From assembly GCA_015709595.1 (NCBI GenBank), contig CP054178.1:2485205-2549204 (forward strand): a DNA stretch of 64,000 bases. The letters run 5' to 3'. A program made the translations under genes and the position numbers. The notes below the pieces were generated by a model. That model saw only the letters and a program-made list of their open reading frames with translations, did not search any database and was not told where the DNA came from. Each line of letters opens with the position of its first letter. The first letter of the stretch is position 1. Origin of the DNA: Phycisphaeraceae bacterium (GTDB lineage Bacteria > Planctomycetota > Phycisphaerae > Phycisphaerales > SM1A02). This document shows positions 44,377-53,340 of this stretch, piece after piece.

Positions 44377-44409
44377 AAAAAACCATAAGCCCCAGCGTTA
44401 GCCGGGGCT
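44377..44409 (-). terminator. Candidate terminator of the transposase transcript
   Basis: On the minus strand a stem AGCCCC / GGGGCT, with two further inner pairs after one mismatch and a TAAC loop (44388-44409), is followed by TATGG and then six T (44382-44377). It lies about 90 bases after the small basic ORF. Confidence 0.6.
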
Positions 44410-44499
44410 CAGGTGACTTCTACCCGAACCTGGGCGTCCCTGAAAGGGGCCGCTCAGGAATCCAGCCATCCTATTCATCGGTCGTCCGCCGTTCAAGGG

Positions 44500-44655
44500 C
44501 TACTTGGACTTGGCGGCGGCCCGCCTTTTGGCCGCCCGTTCCCGCTTGGCGGCCTTGGCGAGTTCGTACTTGGGGACGCGGATCAAACCCCGCATGGCCC
44601 TGTCGAAGTCGGACTCGCCCGGAGGCGCCGGTTCTGGTTTCTGCCTGTCCGCCAT
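44500..44655 (-). CDS. Small basic protein encoded downstream of the transposase
   Basis: A 51-residue protein starting MADRQKPEPAPPGESDFDRA, with a very basic Lys/Arg/Ala-rich C-terminus (KAAKRERAAKRRAAAKSK). Its ATG at 44655 is 9 bases past the transposase stop, so both are probably on one mRNA. Composition suggests nucleic-acid binding or an accessory to transposition, but no family is recognised. Confidence 0.6.
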   Translation of the reverse strand: MADRQKPEPAPPGESDFDRAMRGLIRVPKYELAKAAKRERAAKRRAAAKSK

Positions 44656-44664
44656 GTCCAGAGT

Positions 44665-45624
44665 TTAGCACGTCTTTCCGGTCAAGGTCGCGTAAGTCAG
44701 CCGCCGCCCGACCACGTAACGCATGACCGCGTGAAACCGCTGGGCATCGGTCAACTTCCGAAGGTTGAACCGGCGGCAGAACTCATCCAGATAGCGGTTC
44801 AACTGCCACGGGGCGACCGCCACGTAGGTGCCGCGCAGGGACCGCTTGAGCAGACTCCAGAAGTTCTCAAGGGAGTTCGTGTGGATCTCCCCGTTCACGT
44901 ACTCGATCGCGTGGTTGACCTGTTGCAGGACGTACTCGGCCTCCAGTCCCCGGTACCACGACCCTATGTCGGAGTAGAGGATTGAACCCGGTTCCACGTT
45001 GGCCCGGATGCCCGGCTGAATGTGGCGGGACTGGTTGTTCTTGACCACCTGCGCACGGACTTCGCCGCCGCGCTCTAGCACGCCTTGAACGATGGTCTTG
45101 TTCTTCCCTTCCGGCCCGAACTTGGCCTTGATCCGGTCCCGGTCGGCCTTGTGCTTGAACTTCACCAGCCCGCCGACGTGGGTTTCGTCAGTCTCGACCT
45201 TGCCGCTGATCCGGCGGTAGGTCGGGGTCTGCATGGCCAGCCGAATCCGATGGAGCATGTGCCAGGCGGACTTCTGGGTGACGCCGATCGTCCGGGCCAG
45301 TTCGCAACTGCTTATCCCGTTCTTCGCGCACACGATGCACCACACGGCCACCAGCCACTTGTCCGGTCCGAGCGGTGAATCCTCGAAGATCGTCCCGACC
45401 TTGACGGAGAACTGCTTGCGGCATCCCTTGGCCTTGCACTGGAACATCCGGCGGGACTTGATCTCGCCGACATGATCGCCCCCGCAGTCCGGGCAAGTCA
45501 CCTTGCCGTCCGGCCACTTGATCCCGACCATGTAGGCATGGCAGGTATCGGGGTCGGAGAAGTGGCGGACCGCCTCTAGCAGCGTCCGGGGTTCCGACTT
45601 GTGGGTGTGATTCTCGTTCTTCAT
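44665..45624 (-). CDS. IS1595-family (ISXO2-like) transposase
   Basis: A 319-residue transposase. The N-terminus has a zinc ribbon (CPDCGGDHVG then CKAKGCRKQF, about residues 43-70) and a helix-turn-helix (ELARTIGVTQKSAWHMLHRI, about 108-127). The catalytic domain follows with VETDETHVGG, ILYSDIGSWYRGL and HTNSLENFWSLLKR, the D-D-E/N layout of the ISXO2 group. The reading frame is intact and ends TGKTC at 44665. The start at 45624 is 24 bases inside the right terminal repeat. It appears functional. Confidence 0.95.
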   Translation of the reverse strand: MKNENHTHKSEPRTLLEAVRHFSDPDTCHAYMVGIKWPDGKVTCPDCGGDHVGEIKSRRMFQCKAKGCRKQFSVKVGTIFEDSPLGPDKWLVAVWCIVCAKNGISSCELARTIGVTQKSAWHMLHRIRLAMQTPTYRRISGKVETDETHVGGLVKFKHKADRDRIKAKFGPEGKNKTIVQGVLERGGEVRAQVVKNNQSRHIQPGIRANVEPGSILYSDIGSWYRGLEAEYVLQQVNHAIEYVNGEIHTNSLENFWSLLKRSLRGTYVAVAPWQLNRYLDEFCRRFNLRKLTDAQRFHAVMRYVVGRRLTYATLTGKTC

Positions 45625-45647
45625 GCATCCATTGTACCCCGTAGATG

Positions 45648-45671
45648 TGATGAGTCAAGTATATAATCACC
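45648..45671 (-). repeat. IS1595 right terminal inverted repeat
   Basis: 24 bases, exact inverse of the left end; followed immediately by the target duplication AAAAATCT (45672-45679). Confidence 0.95.
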
Positions 45672-45773
45672 AAAAATCTTCCAAAAATATCCCGAACATC
45701 CCTTGACACCGCCGATCATCCCCGGCATCCTATCGGATACCGAACAGCATTGCACCCCACAAGGAGATCGGCT

Positions 45774-46940
<1,167 letters not shown>

Positions 46941-46943
<3 letters not shown>

Positions 46944-46976
46944 GCCGCGACCGTGAGGGAGCGGTCGGGGTTGGTT
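46941..46976. repeat. Dispersed repeat, second family, overlapping the recA stop codon
   Basis: Inverse of the repeat in asnB (10562-10620): GAGCCGCGACCGTGAGGGAG here equals, on the other strand, the CTCCCT...GGTCGCGGCTC core there with two base differences. The recA TGA is its first triplet. Confidence 0.75.
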
Positions 46977-47063
46977 GCTCGCGGTGCGTGGGAAAAGAGC
47001 CGGGAGCGGTGCGCCGGGTCGTCGTCGGCAAGCGACGGCTTGGCGCGGCCTTTCTGCGGTAAT

Positions 47064-47096
47064 CCGCGCCGGAACACGGGGCCCGTTCCGGCGCGG
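47064..47096. other. Strong hairpin downstream of recA
   Basis: A perfect 12-bp stem (CCGCGCCGGAAC / GTTCCGGCGCGG) with a 9-base loop and no U-tract on either side. It may stop or stabilise transcripts of recA or of the convergent gene, or be a repeat remnant. It lies in the 217-base gap 46944-47160. Confidence 0.6.
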
Positions 47097-47160
47097 CAGC
47101 GATGGATGGGAGAGAAGGTGGAAGGCGGCGACGCACACTGTCCCGTGCGTCTTGTACCCC

Positions 47161-47916
47161 TCAGGCCACGCTGCGCCTGCGTCGCGGTGCAACGAGTCCC
47201 GCCAGCAGCAGCACGCCTGTGGCGGGCGCGGGAATCGTGTACTCCACGGTCAGCACGGGGCGGAACTCGGTGGTCGGATGCTCGCGCGTGTCGAATCGCT
47301 TCGCGGTGGATGTGGTGGATTCGTCACCTCGCAGCAGCCAGCCGTGATTGAGCGCGGGGTTGTCGAGCCATTGCTGCACATCGACCACCATGCCCGGATT
47401 GCCGAGGACGGATGACCACGTGTAGAACCCCACGTCGCCAACCAGCAATCCACCACTGGCGGCCGCGTCGAAGTCACCACCAGGCGTGGTCCAGAACTGC
47501 GTGTCGTGAAAGGTATGTCGCCACGTGGCGTCGCCCGGCTGGGCCGGGGCGCCGTTGCCCTCCTCGCCCGGGGCGTCGCTGGCGCCCTCGCCCCACGCGG
47601 TCAGTATGCGATGCAGCGTCATCATCCGTGGAGCCGGGTTGGCGCTGGAGAGATGCAGGGTGAGCGAGACGCCTGTGATCGTCGCTCCAGCGGGCACGGC
47701 CCCGACGATGTCGAACGCGAGCAACCCGCGCCGGAGGTTGTTCTGCGAGTTGACGCCCGCGAAGAAGTGCTGCCCGGCTCCGTTGCTGATGGCGCCTTCC
47801 GCGTGGAAGAACAGCGTGTTGTCGCGCATGGCGCCGATGTGGACCGTGTCAGCCGGCGCCTGTCCCGCGAGCAGTGCGGCTGCGATGGCTGACGTCATGA
47901 AGCCCTGGTTCTGCAC
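47161..47916 (-). CDS. Secreted protein with PEP-CTERM-like sorting tail
   Basis: A 251-residue exported protein. GTG 47916 is set by AAGGAG 6 bases upstream and leads into a signal peptide ending about residue 22 (QAPADT). The body looks beta-rich and resembles the DNRLRE-type domain of planctomycete surface proteins (RRGLLAFDIVGAVPAGATIT, VVDVQQWLDNPA, RPVLTVEYT). The C-terminus is a sorting-like tripartite tail: IPAPATG, a hydrophobic helix, and RRRRSVA. In related bacteria such tails direct processing by an exosortase; here the motif is a variant. No exosortase is in the window. Confidence 0.75.
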   Translation of the reverse strand: MQNQGFMTSAIAAALLAGQAPADTVHIGAMRDNTLFFHAEGAISNGAGQHFFAGVNSQNNLRRGLLAFDIVGAVPAGATITGVSLTLHLSSANPAPRMMTLHRILTAWGEGASDAPGEEGNGAPAQPGDATWRHTFHDTQFWTTPGGDFDAAASGGLLVGDVGFYTWSSVLGNPGMVVDVQQWLDNPALNHGWLLRGDESTTSTAKRFDTREHPTTEFRPVLTVEYTIPAPATGVLLLAGLVAPRRRRSVA

Positions 47917-48142
47917 GAATCTCTCCTTGAGTCTCCGAGTCGCTCCTTGCGACCCGTTCGGTCCAAAGTTCAATGTGCCTCAGCATACCGGGTCGTGCAA
48001 GTCGTCTGCGACTGTTCACACTTGGGTGCGAGCATGGGAACTGGCGCGGCTGGGCGCTTTCGGTAAGATGCGACGCGATCAGAAACCGTCCCGCGATCCT
48101 CCCGGTTCAGCCCGTTGTTCTCACTGAAGGACGAAGGCATTC

Positions 48143-49360
48143 ATGGCCATTCCCTACCATGATGACCGCCGCTTCCTGCTCGACCATGTTGACATCGTGG
48201 AACTGCACGCGCCCGATCAGTCCGCCGCGCGCGTGCTCGTTTCGCCCGCGTGGCAGGGTCGGGTGATGACCGCCACGTGCGGCCCTGACGCCGCGGCGCC
48301 GTCGTTCGGCTGGGTCAACCGCGGTCACATCAAGCGGGTTTCCACGCAGGGCTTCGCGCCGCGGTTCAACGCGCTGGGCGGGTCGGATCGCTTCTGGCTC
48401 GGGCCGGAGGGAAGCCGGTACTCCATCTTCTTCGACGGCGGCTCGCCGTTCGACATCGCGCACTGGCGCACGCCCCCGTGTCTTGACACCGAGCCGTGGC
48501 TCGTCGTCGGCCGCCCTTCGCCGAGCGAGGTCGTCATGCGCCGTGATACGTCGCTCATCAACCGCGCGGGGGCGCTGTTCGATCTCCGCATCGACCGCGC
48601 GGTGCGCGCGCTGAGCGCCTCGCAGGCGCTGGCCGACCTCGGTTCCGCCCCGGTTCCCACCAGTGGCGAACCCCGTCAGACGCGATCGCTCAACCACGCC
48701 GCGGCGTCGAAGGCGCCGCTGGTCGCCTACGAGTCGATCAACACCATCACCAACATCGGGGCTCGTCCGTGGCGGCGCGAGACCGGCCTGCTCTCCATCT
48801 GGATTCTCGGCATGTACCCGCCGGGCGAGCGCTCGGTCATCATGCTGCCGTTTCGCGCGGGCAATGCGACGCGGCTCGGGCCGCTGGTCAACGATGCCTA
48901 CTTCGGCCCGCCCGCGGCGGATCGGATGGCCGTGCGCGGGTCGAGTATGCTGTTTCGCGCCGATGGGCGTTCGCGCGGCAAGCTCGGGCTCAGCCCGAGA
49001 CGTGCCACTGGCATTGCCGGTTCGTACGACCCGGATCGCTCCATGCTCACGATCGTCTCGTGCCCGCCGCCTGACCCGTCGCGTCCCTACGTCAACTCGA
49101 TGTGGGCGGACGACGTAGACCCCTTCATCGGCGATGCAATCAACGCCTACAACGACGGTCCGGTGACGCCCGGCGGCGAGCCGCTCGGCCCGTTTCACGA
49201 ACTGGAGACCTCCTCTCCCGGCGCCGAGCTGGACCCAGGCGAGTCGCTGACGCACACGCATCGCACGATCCATCTCACGGGTCCGATCGAGCAACTCGAC
49301 GCCATCGCATGTCCGCTGTTCGGACTCTGCTTGCGTGACGCCAGTTTCCCCGCCCCGTGA
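48143..49360 (+). CDS. Conserved hypothetical, possible mutarotase-fold (DUF6786-like) protein
   Basis: A 405-residue cytosolic protein without signal or membrane segments. Stretches such as RVLVSPAWQGRVMTATCGP, FGWVNRGHIKR, NALGGSDRFWLGPEG and YESINTITNIG match a family I recall as DUF6786, suggested to share the galactose-mutarotase beta-sandwich fold. The recurrent Gly/Trp/Pro-rich loops fit such a fold. Activity and substrate are unknown. A ribosome site AAGGACGAAGG precedes ATG 48143. It converges with the RRM gene, separated by a hairpin. Confidence 0.72.
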   Translation: MAIPYHDDRRFLLDHVDIVELHAPDQSAARVLVSPAWQGRVMTATCGPDAAAPSFGWVNRGHIKRVSTQGFAPRFNALGGSDRFWLGPEGSRYSIFFDGGSPFDIAHWRTPPCLDTEPWLVVGRPSPSEVVMRRDTSLINRAGALFDLRIDRAVRALSASQALADLGSAPVPTSGEPRQTRSLNHAAASKAPLVAYESINTITNIGARPWRRETGLLSIWILGMYPPGERSVIMLPFRAGNATRLGPLVNDAYFGPPAADRMAVRGSSMLFRADGRSRGKLGLSPRRATGIAGSYDPDRSMLTIVSCPPPDPSRPYVNSMWADDVDPFIGDAINAYNDGPVTPGGEPLGPFHELETSSPGAELDPGESLTHTHRTIHLTGPIEQLDAIACPLFGLCLRDASFPAP

Positions 49361-49386
49361 TGCGACCGTCACCGGCGGCGCGGCAA

Positions 49387-49411
49387 AACACCCCCGTGCG
49401 GCGGGGGTGTT
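49387..49411 (-). terminator. Hairpin terminator of the RRM protein gene
   Basis: A 10-bp perfect stem (AACACCCCCG / CGGGGGTGTT) with a 5-base loop. On the minus strand the stem end runs into TTTTG. It lies between two convergent genes and may work in both directions. Confidence 0.7.
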
Positions 49412-49447
49412 GTGAAGGGAAGCCATCGCGATTCACGACGGGGCGTC

Positions 49448-49870
49448 CTACCAGGATCGACCGCCGCGGTCTCCACGATCGCCGCGGTCTCCTCGTCCGC
49501 CCCCGCGTCCGCCTCGATCGCCACGGTCTCCGTAGCCGCCCCCGCCGCCGTAGCCCCCGCCTCCACCCCCGCCATAGCCGCCACGACCCCCGCCTCCTCC
49601 ACCGCCTCCGTAGCGCGGCTTTTCGACGCGTTCGCGCGCTTCGTTGACGGTCAGCGTGCGGCCATCGAGTTCCTTGCCGTTGAGGGCCTCGATGGCGGCG
49701 CGTCCCTGCTCGTCGTTGGCCATCTGCACGAAGCCGAAGCCGCGCGACCTGCCGGTCATGCGATCCGTGGGGATGGTGACCTCCGACACCTCGCCGTAGG
49801 CGGCGAACGCCTCCTGCAGCGCTTGCTCGGTGGTGTTGTAGCTCAGGTTTCCGACGTAGATGCGAACCAT
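49448..49870 (-). CDS. RRM RNA-binding protein with glycine-rich tail
   Basis: A 140-residue protein: one RNA recognition motif (about residues 2-78) with RNP2 IYVGNLSY and RNP1 RGFGFVQM both exact, then a tail of about 55 residues made of Gly-rich GGYGG blocks and repeating GDRGDRGGR units ending GGRSW. This is the layout of cyanobacterial and planctomycete cold-inducible RNA-binding proteins, thought to act as RNA chaperones. ATG 49870 has AGGGAG about 10 bases upstream. A long leader and extended -10 promoter lie upstream. Confidence 0.93.
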   Translation of the reverse strand: MVRIYVGNLSYNTTEQALQEAFAAYGEVSEVTIPTDRMTGRSRGFGFVQMANDEQGRAAIEALNGKELDGRTLTVNEARERVEKPRYGGGGGGGGRGGYGGGGGGGYGGGGGYGDRGDRGGRGGGRGDRGDRGDRGGRSW

Positions 49871-50121
49871 GTGCGATGCACTCCCTGCCGGGAGCCGGCG
49901 GCGGTCAGACACGACGTGGCAGGCCCAGGCAAAACAGAACCCCGGTCGAAACGCTCGACCGGATGACATCACGAGACGCCTCCTGGGGCGCCTCGACAAC
50001 GAGAACAGGAAACGACAGCCGGCCGGGAGCAGTCACCGTGAGGGCGCGGACGCCAACATGCAGATGTGTCACGGACAGAGGCACGACGCAATCCGGCACT
50101 GGGCGAACGCGCGCATGATAG
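49871..50121 (-). promoter_or_regulatory. Long structured leader and extended -10 promoter of the RRM gene
   Basis: On the minus strand an extended -10 TGCTATCAT (TATCAT at 50121-50116) predicts a start near 50109 and a leader of about 240 bases. The leader contains a perfect 8-bp hairpin (CCGGTCGA / TCGACCGG, 49942-49962). The rest of the gap to 50306 shows no gene. Confidence 0.45.
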
Positions 50122-50306
50122 CACAAACCGGGTTGTCAAGGGCGAATGAGGGTTGTCGGTGCTCAACTCCGGGCCCCGACTGCTCTCCGGCGCCCCGCGG
50201 CCCATTGTTTCCGCTCCATGCCGATCGCCTCGGTTCGTCTGCATGCGGCTGACGATCCGGAGTGCATCCCTCTTGCATCCCCCATTCCACCCGATACGCT
50301 CACTCC

Positions 50307-51701
50307 GTGAGCAAGCGCGGCGAGAAGCCATCCACCGCCTCCGACAAGCCGGTCACGCCGGAGGGAACGCCCTTTCACCGTCTGCACATCTGGCAGATTC
50401 AGGCCTGCCGCGACGTGCTCTTCGTGGCGGCGGTGGTGGGCGTCTTCTGGCTTGGCTACGTCCTCAGCGCTGTCACCGTGCCCCTGCTGGTGGCGCTGCT
50501 GCTGGCGTACCTGTTCGAGCCGCTCATCGGCTGGATGTGCCGGCGCCCCCGGCTGGCCCACTCGCGACTTCACGCCGTCATCACGCTCATGCTGACGGCG
50601 GGAGCGGTGGTCATGCTCATCGCTTCGCTGGTGCTGCCGATCGTGGTGGGCCAGTCGATCCGCTTCGTGAACGAGGTGCGCGACGGCACCGCTCATGCCC
50701 GGCTGGCCCGCGTCGCGCCGTACATCCCTGAGGGGATTCGCGTCGAGTTCGAGAGCATTCTCAACATGCTCCCGGAGCGCCCCGCCGCGGCGGTCCCGCG
50801 TGATGAGGCAAGCGATGAATCAAGGGCCGGCGCGGCCGAGCCGGGAGAAGAAGGCGCGGCTGACGCCGACGCACCCATCTCCGACGAGCCGCCGCTGACG
50901 CGCGAGGAAGCGCGTCGAATCGCCGCCGAGGAGGCCCACCGCGCCCTGGCCGATCGAGCCAGGCGCGAGTCATCCGCCGCGGGCGGCATGATGGGCACCG
51001 GCTGGAGCGCCATCACCACCCTGTTCGGTCGGGCCGCCCAGGTGCTCCTGCTCCTCTTTCTCATTCCGTTCTACTTCTTCTTCTTCAGCGTCGGCTACCC
51101 GTCGATCATGCGCTTCGGCCACACGCTGATTCCCGTGAGGCATCGCCACCGCGTGGTCACCCTGGTGGGCAAGATGGACCGCGTGGTGGCGGGATTCGTG
51201 CGCGGGCGCATCACCATCTGCGCCATCTGCGGCGTGCTGCTGGCGATCGGCTGGTGGGCGGCGGGCGTGCCCTACGGCTTCGTGCTGGGGCTGGCGGTGG
51301 GCGTCATGTTCCTCGTTCCCTACCTCAGCGGCATCGGTCTGCCGCTGGCGATCCTGCTTCTCTTCTTCGAGCGGCTCGGCGACGCCGACCGCGCCGGCGC
51401 GTGGTGGGTGTGGGTGATTCTCTGGCCCAGCGCGGTCTATGGCTTCGTGCAACTTGTCGAAACCTACATCCTCACGCCCAAGATCGCCGGAAAGGCGACG
51501 AATCTCGATCCCGTCACCGTGATCGTGGCCGTGCTGGCCGGCGGCTCACTGCTGGGGGTGTACGGCATGCTGCTGGCGATTCCTCTGGCGGCGTGCGGCA
51601 AGATCATGCTGACCGACGTGGTGATGCCCGCCGTCAACGCCTGGCTCAAGGGCGAGCGACCCGACCCGCTGCCCATCGATCCCGGAGGGGGGACGTCGTA
51701 G
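50307..51701 (+). CDS. AI-2E family (PerM-like) transporter
   Basis: A 464-residue inner-membrane protein of the AI-2 exporter/PerM family. Hydrophobic segments cluster at the N-terminus (about residues 30-75 and 95-125) and in the C-terminal half (about 235-270 and 300-430), where family text such as VPYLSGIGLPLAI, FVQLVETYILTPKIAGKATN and LDPVTVIVAVLAGGSLLGVYGMLLAIP is diagnostic. Between them is an unusual soluble insert (about 145-235), Ala/Glu/Asp/Arg-rich and probably helical. Substrates of the family vary (autoinducer, Na+/H+, unknown). GTG 50307 is preferred; ATG 50262 adds an implausible N-terminus. Neither has a clear ribosome site. Confidence 0.88.
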   Translation: MSKRGEKPSTASDKPVTPEGTPFHRLHIWQIQACRDVLFVAAVVGVFWLGYVLSAVTVPLLVALLLAYLFEPLIGWMCRRPRLAHSRLHAVITLMLTAGAVVMLIASLVLPIVVGQSIRFVNEVRDGTAHARLARVAPYIPEGIRVEFESILNMLPERPAAAVPRDEASDESRAGAAEPGEEGAADADAPISDEPPLTREEARRIAAEEAHRALADRARRESSAAGGMMGTGWSAITTLFGRAAQVLLLLFLIPFYFFFFSVGYPSIMRFGHTLIPVRHRHRVVTLVGKMDRVVAGFVRGRITICAICGVLLAIGWWAAGVPYGFVLGLAVGVMFLVPYLSGIGLPLAILLLFFERLGDADRAGAWWVWVILWPSAVYGFVQLVETYILTPKIAGKATNLDPVTVIVAVLAGGSLLGVYGMLLAIPLAACGKIMLTDVVMPAVNAWLKGERPDPLPIDPGGGTS

Positions 51702-51820
51702 AGCATCCGAGGTGAGCCGCGTGCCTCGTCCGTGCCGCCGAACTCGCGAAGCGGAACGTCGCGCCCCCTCGATGCCGGATCGATTGCTCATGCTGTCTTC
51801 CGTCGGGGCTACGATGAACC

Positions 51821-52342
51821 ATGCTGCATTCCTCGACCTCCTTTGAGATCGCGCGGTCCTCCGGCAAGTGCGCCGCCACGGGGCGCGATCTGTCGCCGGG
51901 CGAGCCGTGCATCGCCGCGCTGTGCGAACGCGCCGCGGATGACGGGTTCGAGCGGCTGGATTTTTCCGTGGAGGCGTGGTCCGCCGGCTCACGCCCCGAG
52001 CGCTTGTTCAGCTTCTGGAAGACCACGGCCCCGCACCCCAACGAGAAGAAGCGCGTCTTCGTGGACGATGAGATGCTGCGCAACCTGTTCGAGCGGCTGG
52101 CGGACGACGATCGTCCCCAGCGTCAGGCCTTCCGCTTCGTGCTCGGACTGGTCCTGATGCGCAAGCGGTTGCTCAGGTTCATCGGACGCGACGAGAGCCG
52201 CGGGGTGGAGACCTGGACGCTGCAGTGGAAAGGCGCCGCGGAGGGCGACGTGGTCACGCTGGTCGATCCGCGGCTCTCCGACGAGGACGTTCGCGCCGTC
52301 TCCGATCAGCTCAGCGAGATTCTCAGCGGCGACCTTGAATGA
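51821..52342 (+). CDS. Conserved hypothetical protein
   Basis: A 173-residue soluble protein, starting MLHSSTSFEIARSSGKCAAT. The N-terminal part has three cysteines (KCAATGRDLSPGEPCIAALC), resembling a small metal-binding knuckle; the middle is charged and helical (NEKKRVFVDDEMLRNLFERL). I cannot name a family. The stop overlaps the ATG of the lipoprotein gene by four bases (ATGA), so the two are translationally coupled. Confidence 0.7.
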   Translation: MLHSSTSFEIARSSGKCAATGRDLSPGEPCIAALCERAADDGFERLDFSVEAWSAGSRPERLFSFWKTTAPHPNEKKRVFVDDEMLRNLFERLADDDRPQRQAFRFVLGLVLMRKRLLRFIGRDESRGVETWTLQWKGAAEGDVVTLVDPRLSDEDVRAVSDQLSEILSGDLE

Positions 52343-53193
52343 GACGATCAGGACGCGCCATGTTCCGGCGGGCAGGCACGGCGTTGGCGGTCCTGGCGCT
52401 GGCGACCGGCTGCCAGCACGCCCCGGGGCCGAACGGGAGCGCTCCGCCGCCCCCGCCGCCCATCGACTACGCCGTGCTGCGCGAGCAGCACAACCAGCGC
52501 ATCGCGCGTATTCCCACGGTGCGGACCTCCGGAGTCATCGAACTGCGCTGGCGCGACGAGCGGGGGGGTTCCCACTTCGAGCAGGGGGACATCCGGTTGT
52601 TTCTCCGGCTGCCTGACCGGCTTTCACTCCAGGTCCACAAGCTGGGCGAGACCTTCCTCTGGTTCGGCGCGGATCAAGGGGGGTACTGGCTCTTCGATCT
52701 GCTCAACAAGGATGATCGCGTGCTTTACCTCGGTCGGGATGCCGGCGCAGCGCCGGCGGACGTGCCCGGCGCGATCCACCCGCTGCGGCTGATCGACCTG
52801 CTTGGCATGACGGCGCTGCCGGACGAGGCCGCGGTCGGTTATCACGAGGGGCATGATGCCTGGCTGGTCGAGACGGTCGGTCAGGGAGGTGCGGTCCGGC
52901 TCTACTTCGACCGCGCCACGCTGCTTCCGAAGCGGGTCGAGGGTTTGGACGGTTCCCGGGTCATCTGCGCCGGCGAGCTGCGCGATTACGAGTCGTTGGC
53001 GGTGGATGGTCTGCCGCCGGGGCTTTTCCCGCGCATCCCCATGCGCATCCGGCTGACTGACGTGCGGCACGATGGCGAGGCCACCGTGGCGCTGGGCGAG
53101 CCGACCACGCGCATCAACGAGCGGGCCTTCCACAACGCCTTCGACGTCGAGCAATTGGTCCGCATGCTCGCGCCGCACCGACGGGTCGAGTGA
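52339..53193 (+). CDS. Lipoprotein of unknown function
   Basis: A 284-residue lipoprotein: signal peptide with lipobox LATGC (lipidated Cys about residue 25), a Pro-rich spacer, then a beta-rich domain (TSGVIELRWRDE, DIRLFLRLPDRLSLQVHKLG, ETFLWFGAD) that resembles LolB/outer-membrane lipoprotein carrier-type folds found in many envelope lipoproteins. That assignment is by pattern only. Coupled to the upstream hypothetical gene by ATGA; the RDD protein gene follows after 147 bases. Confidence 0.75.
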   Translation: MRRSGRAMFRRAGTALAVLALATGCQHAPGPNGSAPPPPPPIDYAVLREQHNQRIARIPTVRTSGVIELRWRDERGGSHFEQGDIRLFLRLPDRLSLQVHKLGETFLWFGADQGGYWLFDLLNKDDRVLYLGRDAGAAPADVPGAIHPLRLIDLLGMTALPDEAAVGYHEGHDAWLVETVGQGGAVRLYFDRATLLPKRVEGLDGSRVICAGELRDYESLAVDGLPPGLFPRIPMRIRLTDVRHDGEATVALGEPTTRINERAFHNAFDVEQLVRMLAPHRRVE

Positions 53194-53340
53194 GCCGCGT
53201 CGGGACGCTCACGTGCCGCAGGGGCGGTGGCGGCCGGTCTTTGGTGGGGGACAATGCCGGGTTCAGAAATCATCATGCACAGGTCAGCGGTCAGGTCCGA
53301 CAGTCGCTCACCGGCCATCAGCAACCAACCGCCTTTCCCG

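Larger units (their letters stand above)
43646..45671. mobile_element. IS1595-family insertion sequence with passenger genes
   Basis: A 2026-bp element bounded by perfect 24-bp inverted repeats (GGTGATTATATACTTGACTC then ATCA; 43646-43669 and 45648-45671) and an exact 8-bp target duplication AAAAATCT (43638-43645 and 45672-45679), the size expected for IS1595. It contains an ISXO2-like transposase (minus strand), a 51-residue basic ORF downstream of it and a 154-residue passenger gene in the opposite direction. The intact ends and duplication indicate a recent insertion between the methyltransferase gene and recA, in what was a divergent promoter region. Confidence 0.95.

Noticed and set aside
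44413-44985. A 190-residue plus-strand frame in the IS
   Set aside because: Antisense to the transposase end and the small basic ORF; no start signal.
45703-45736. TTGACA with TATCGG as a recA promoter
   Set aside because: The spacer is 22 bases and better-spaced -10 hexamers are poor, so only the -35 is mentioned.
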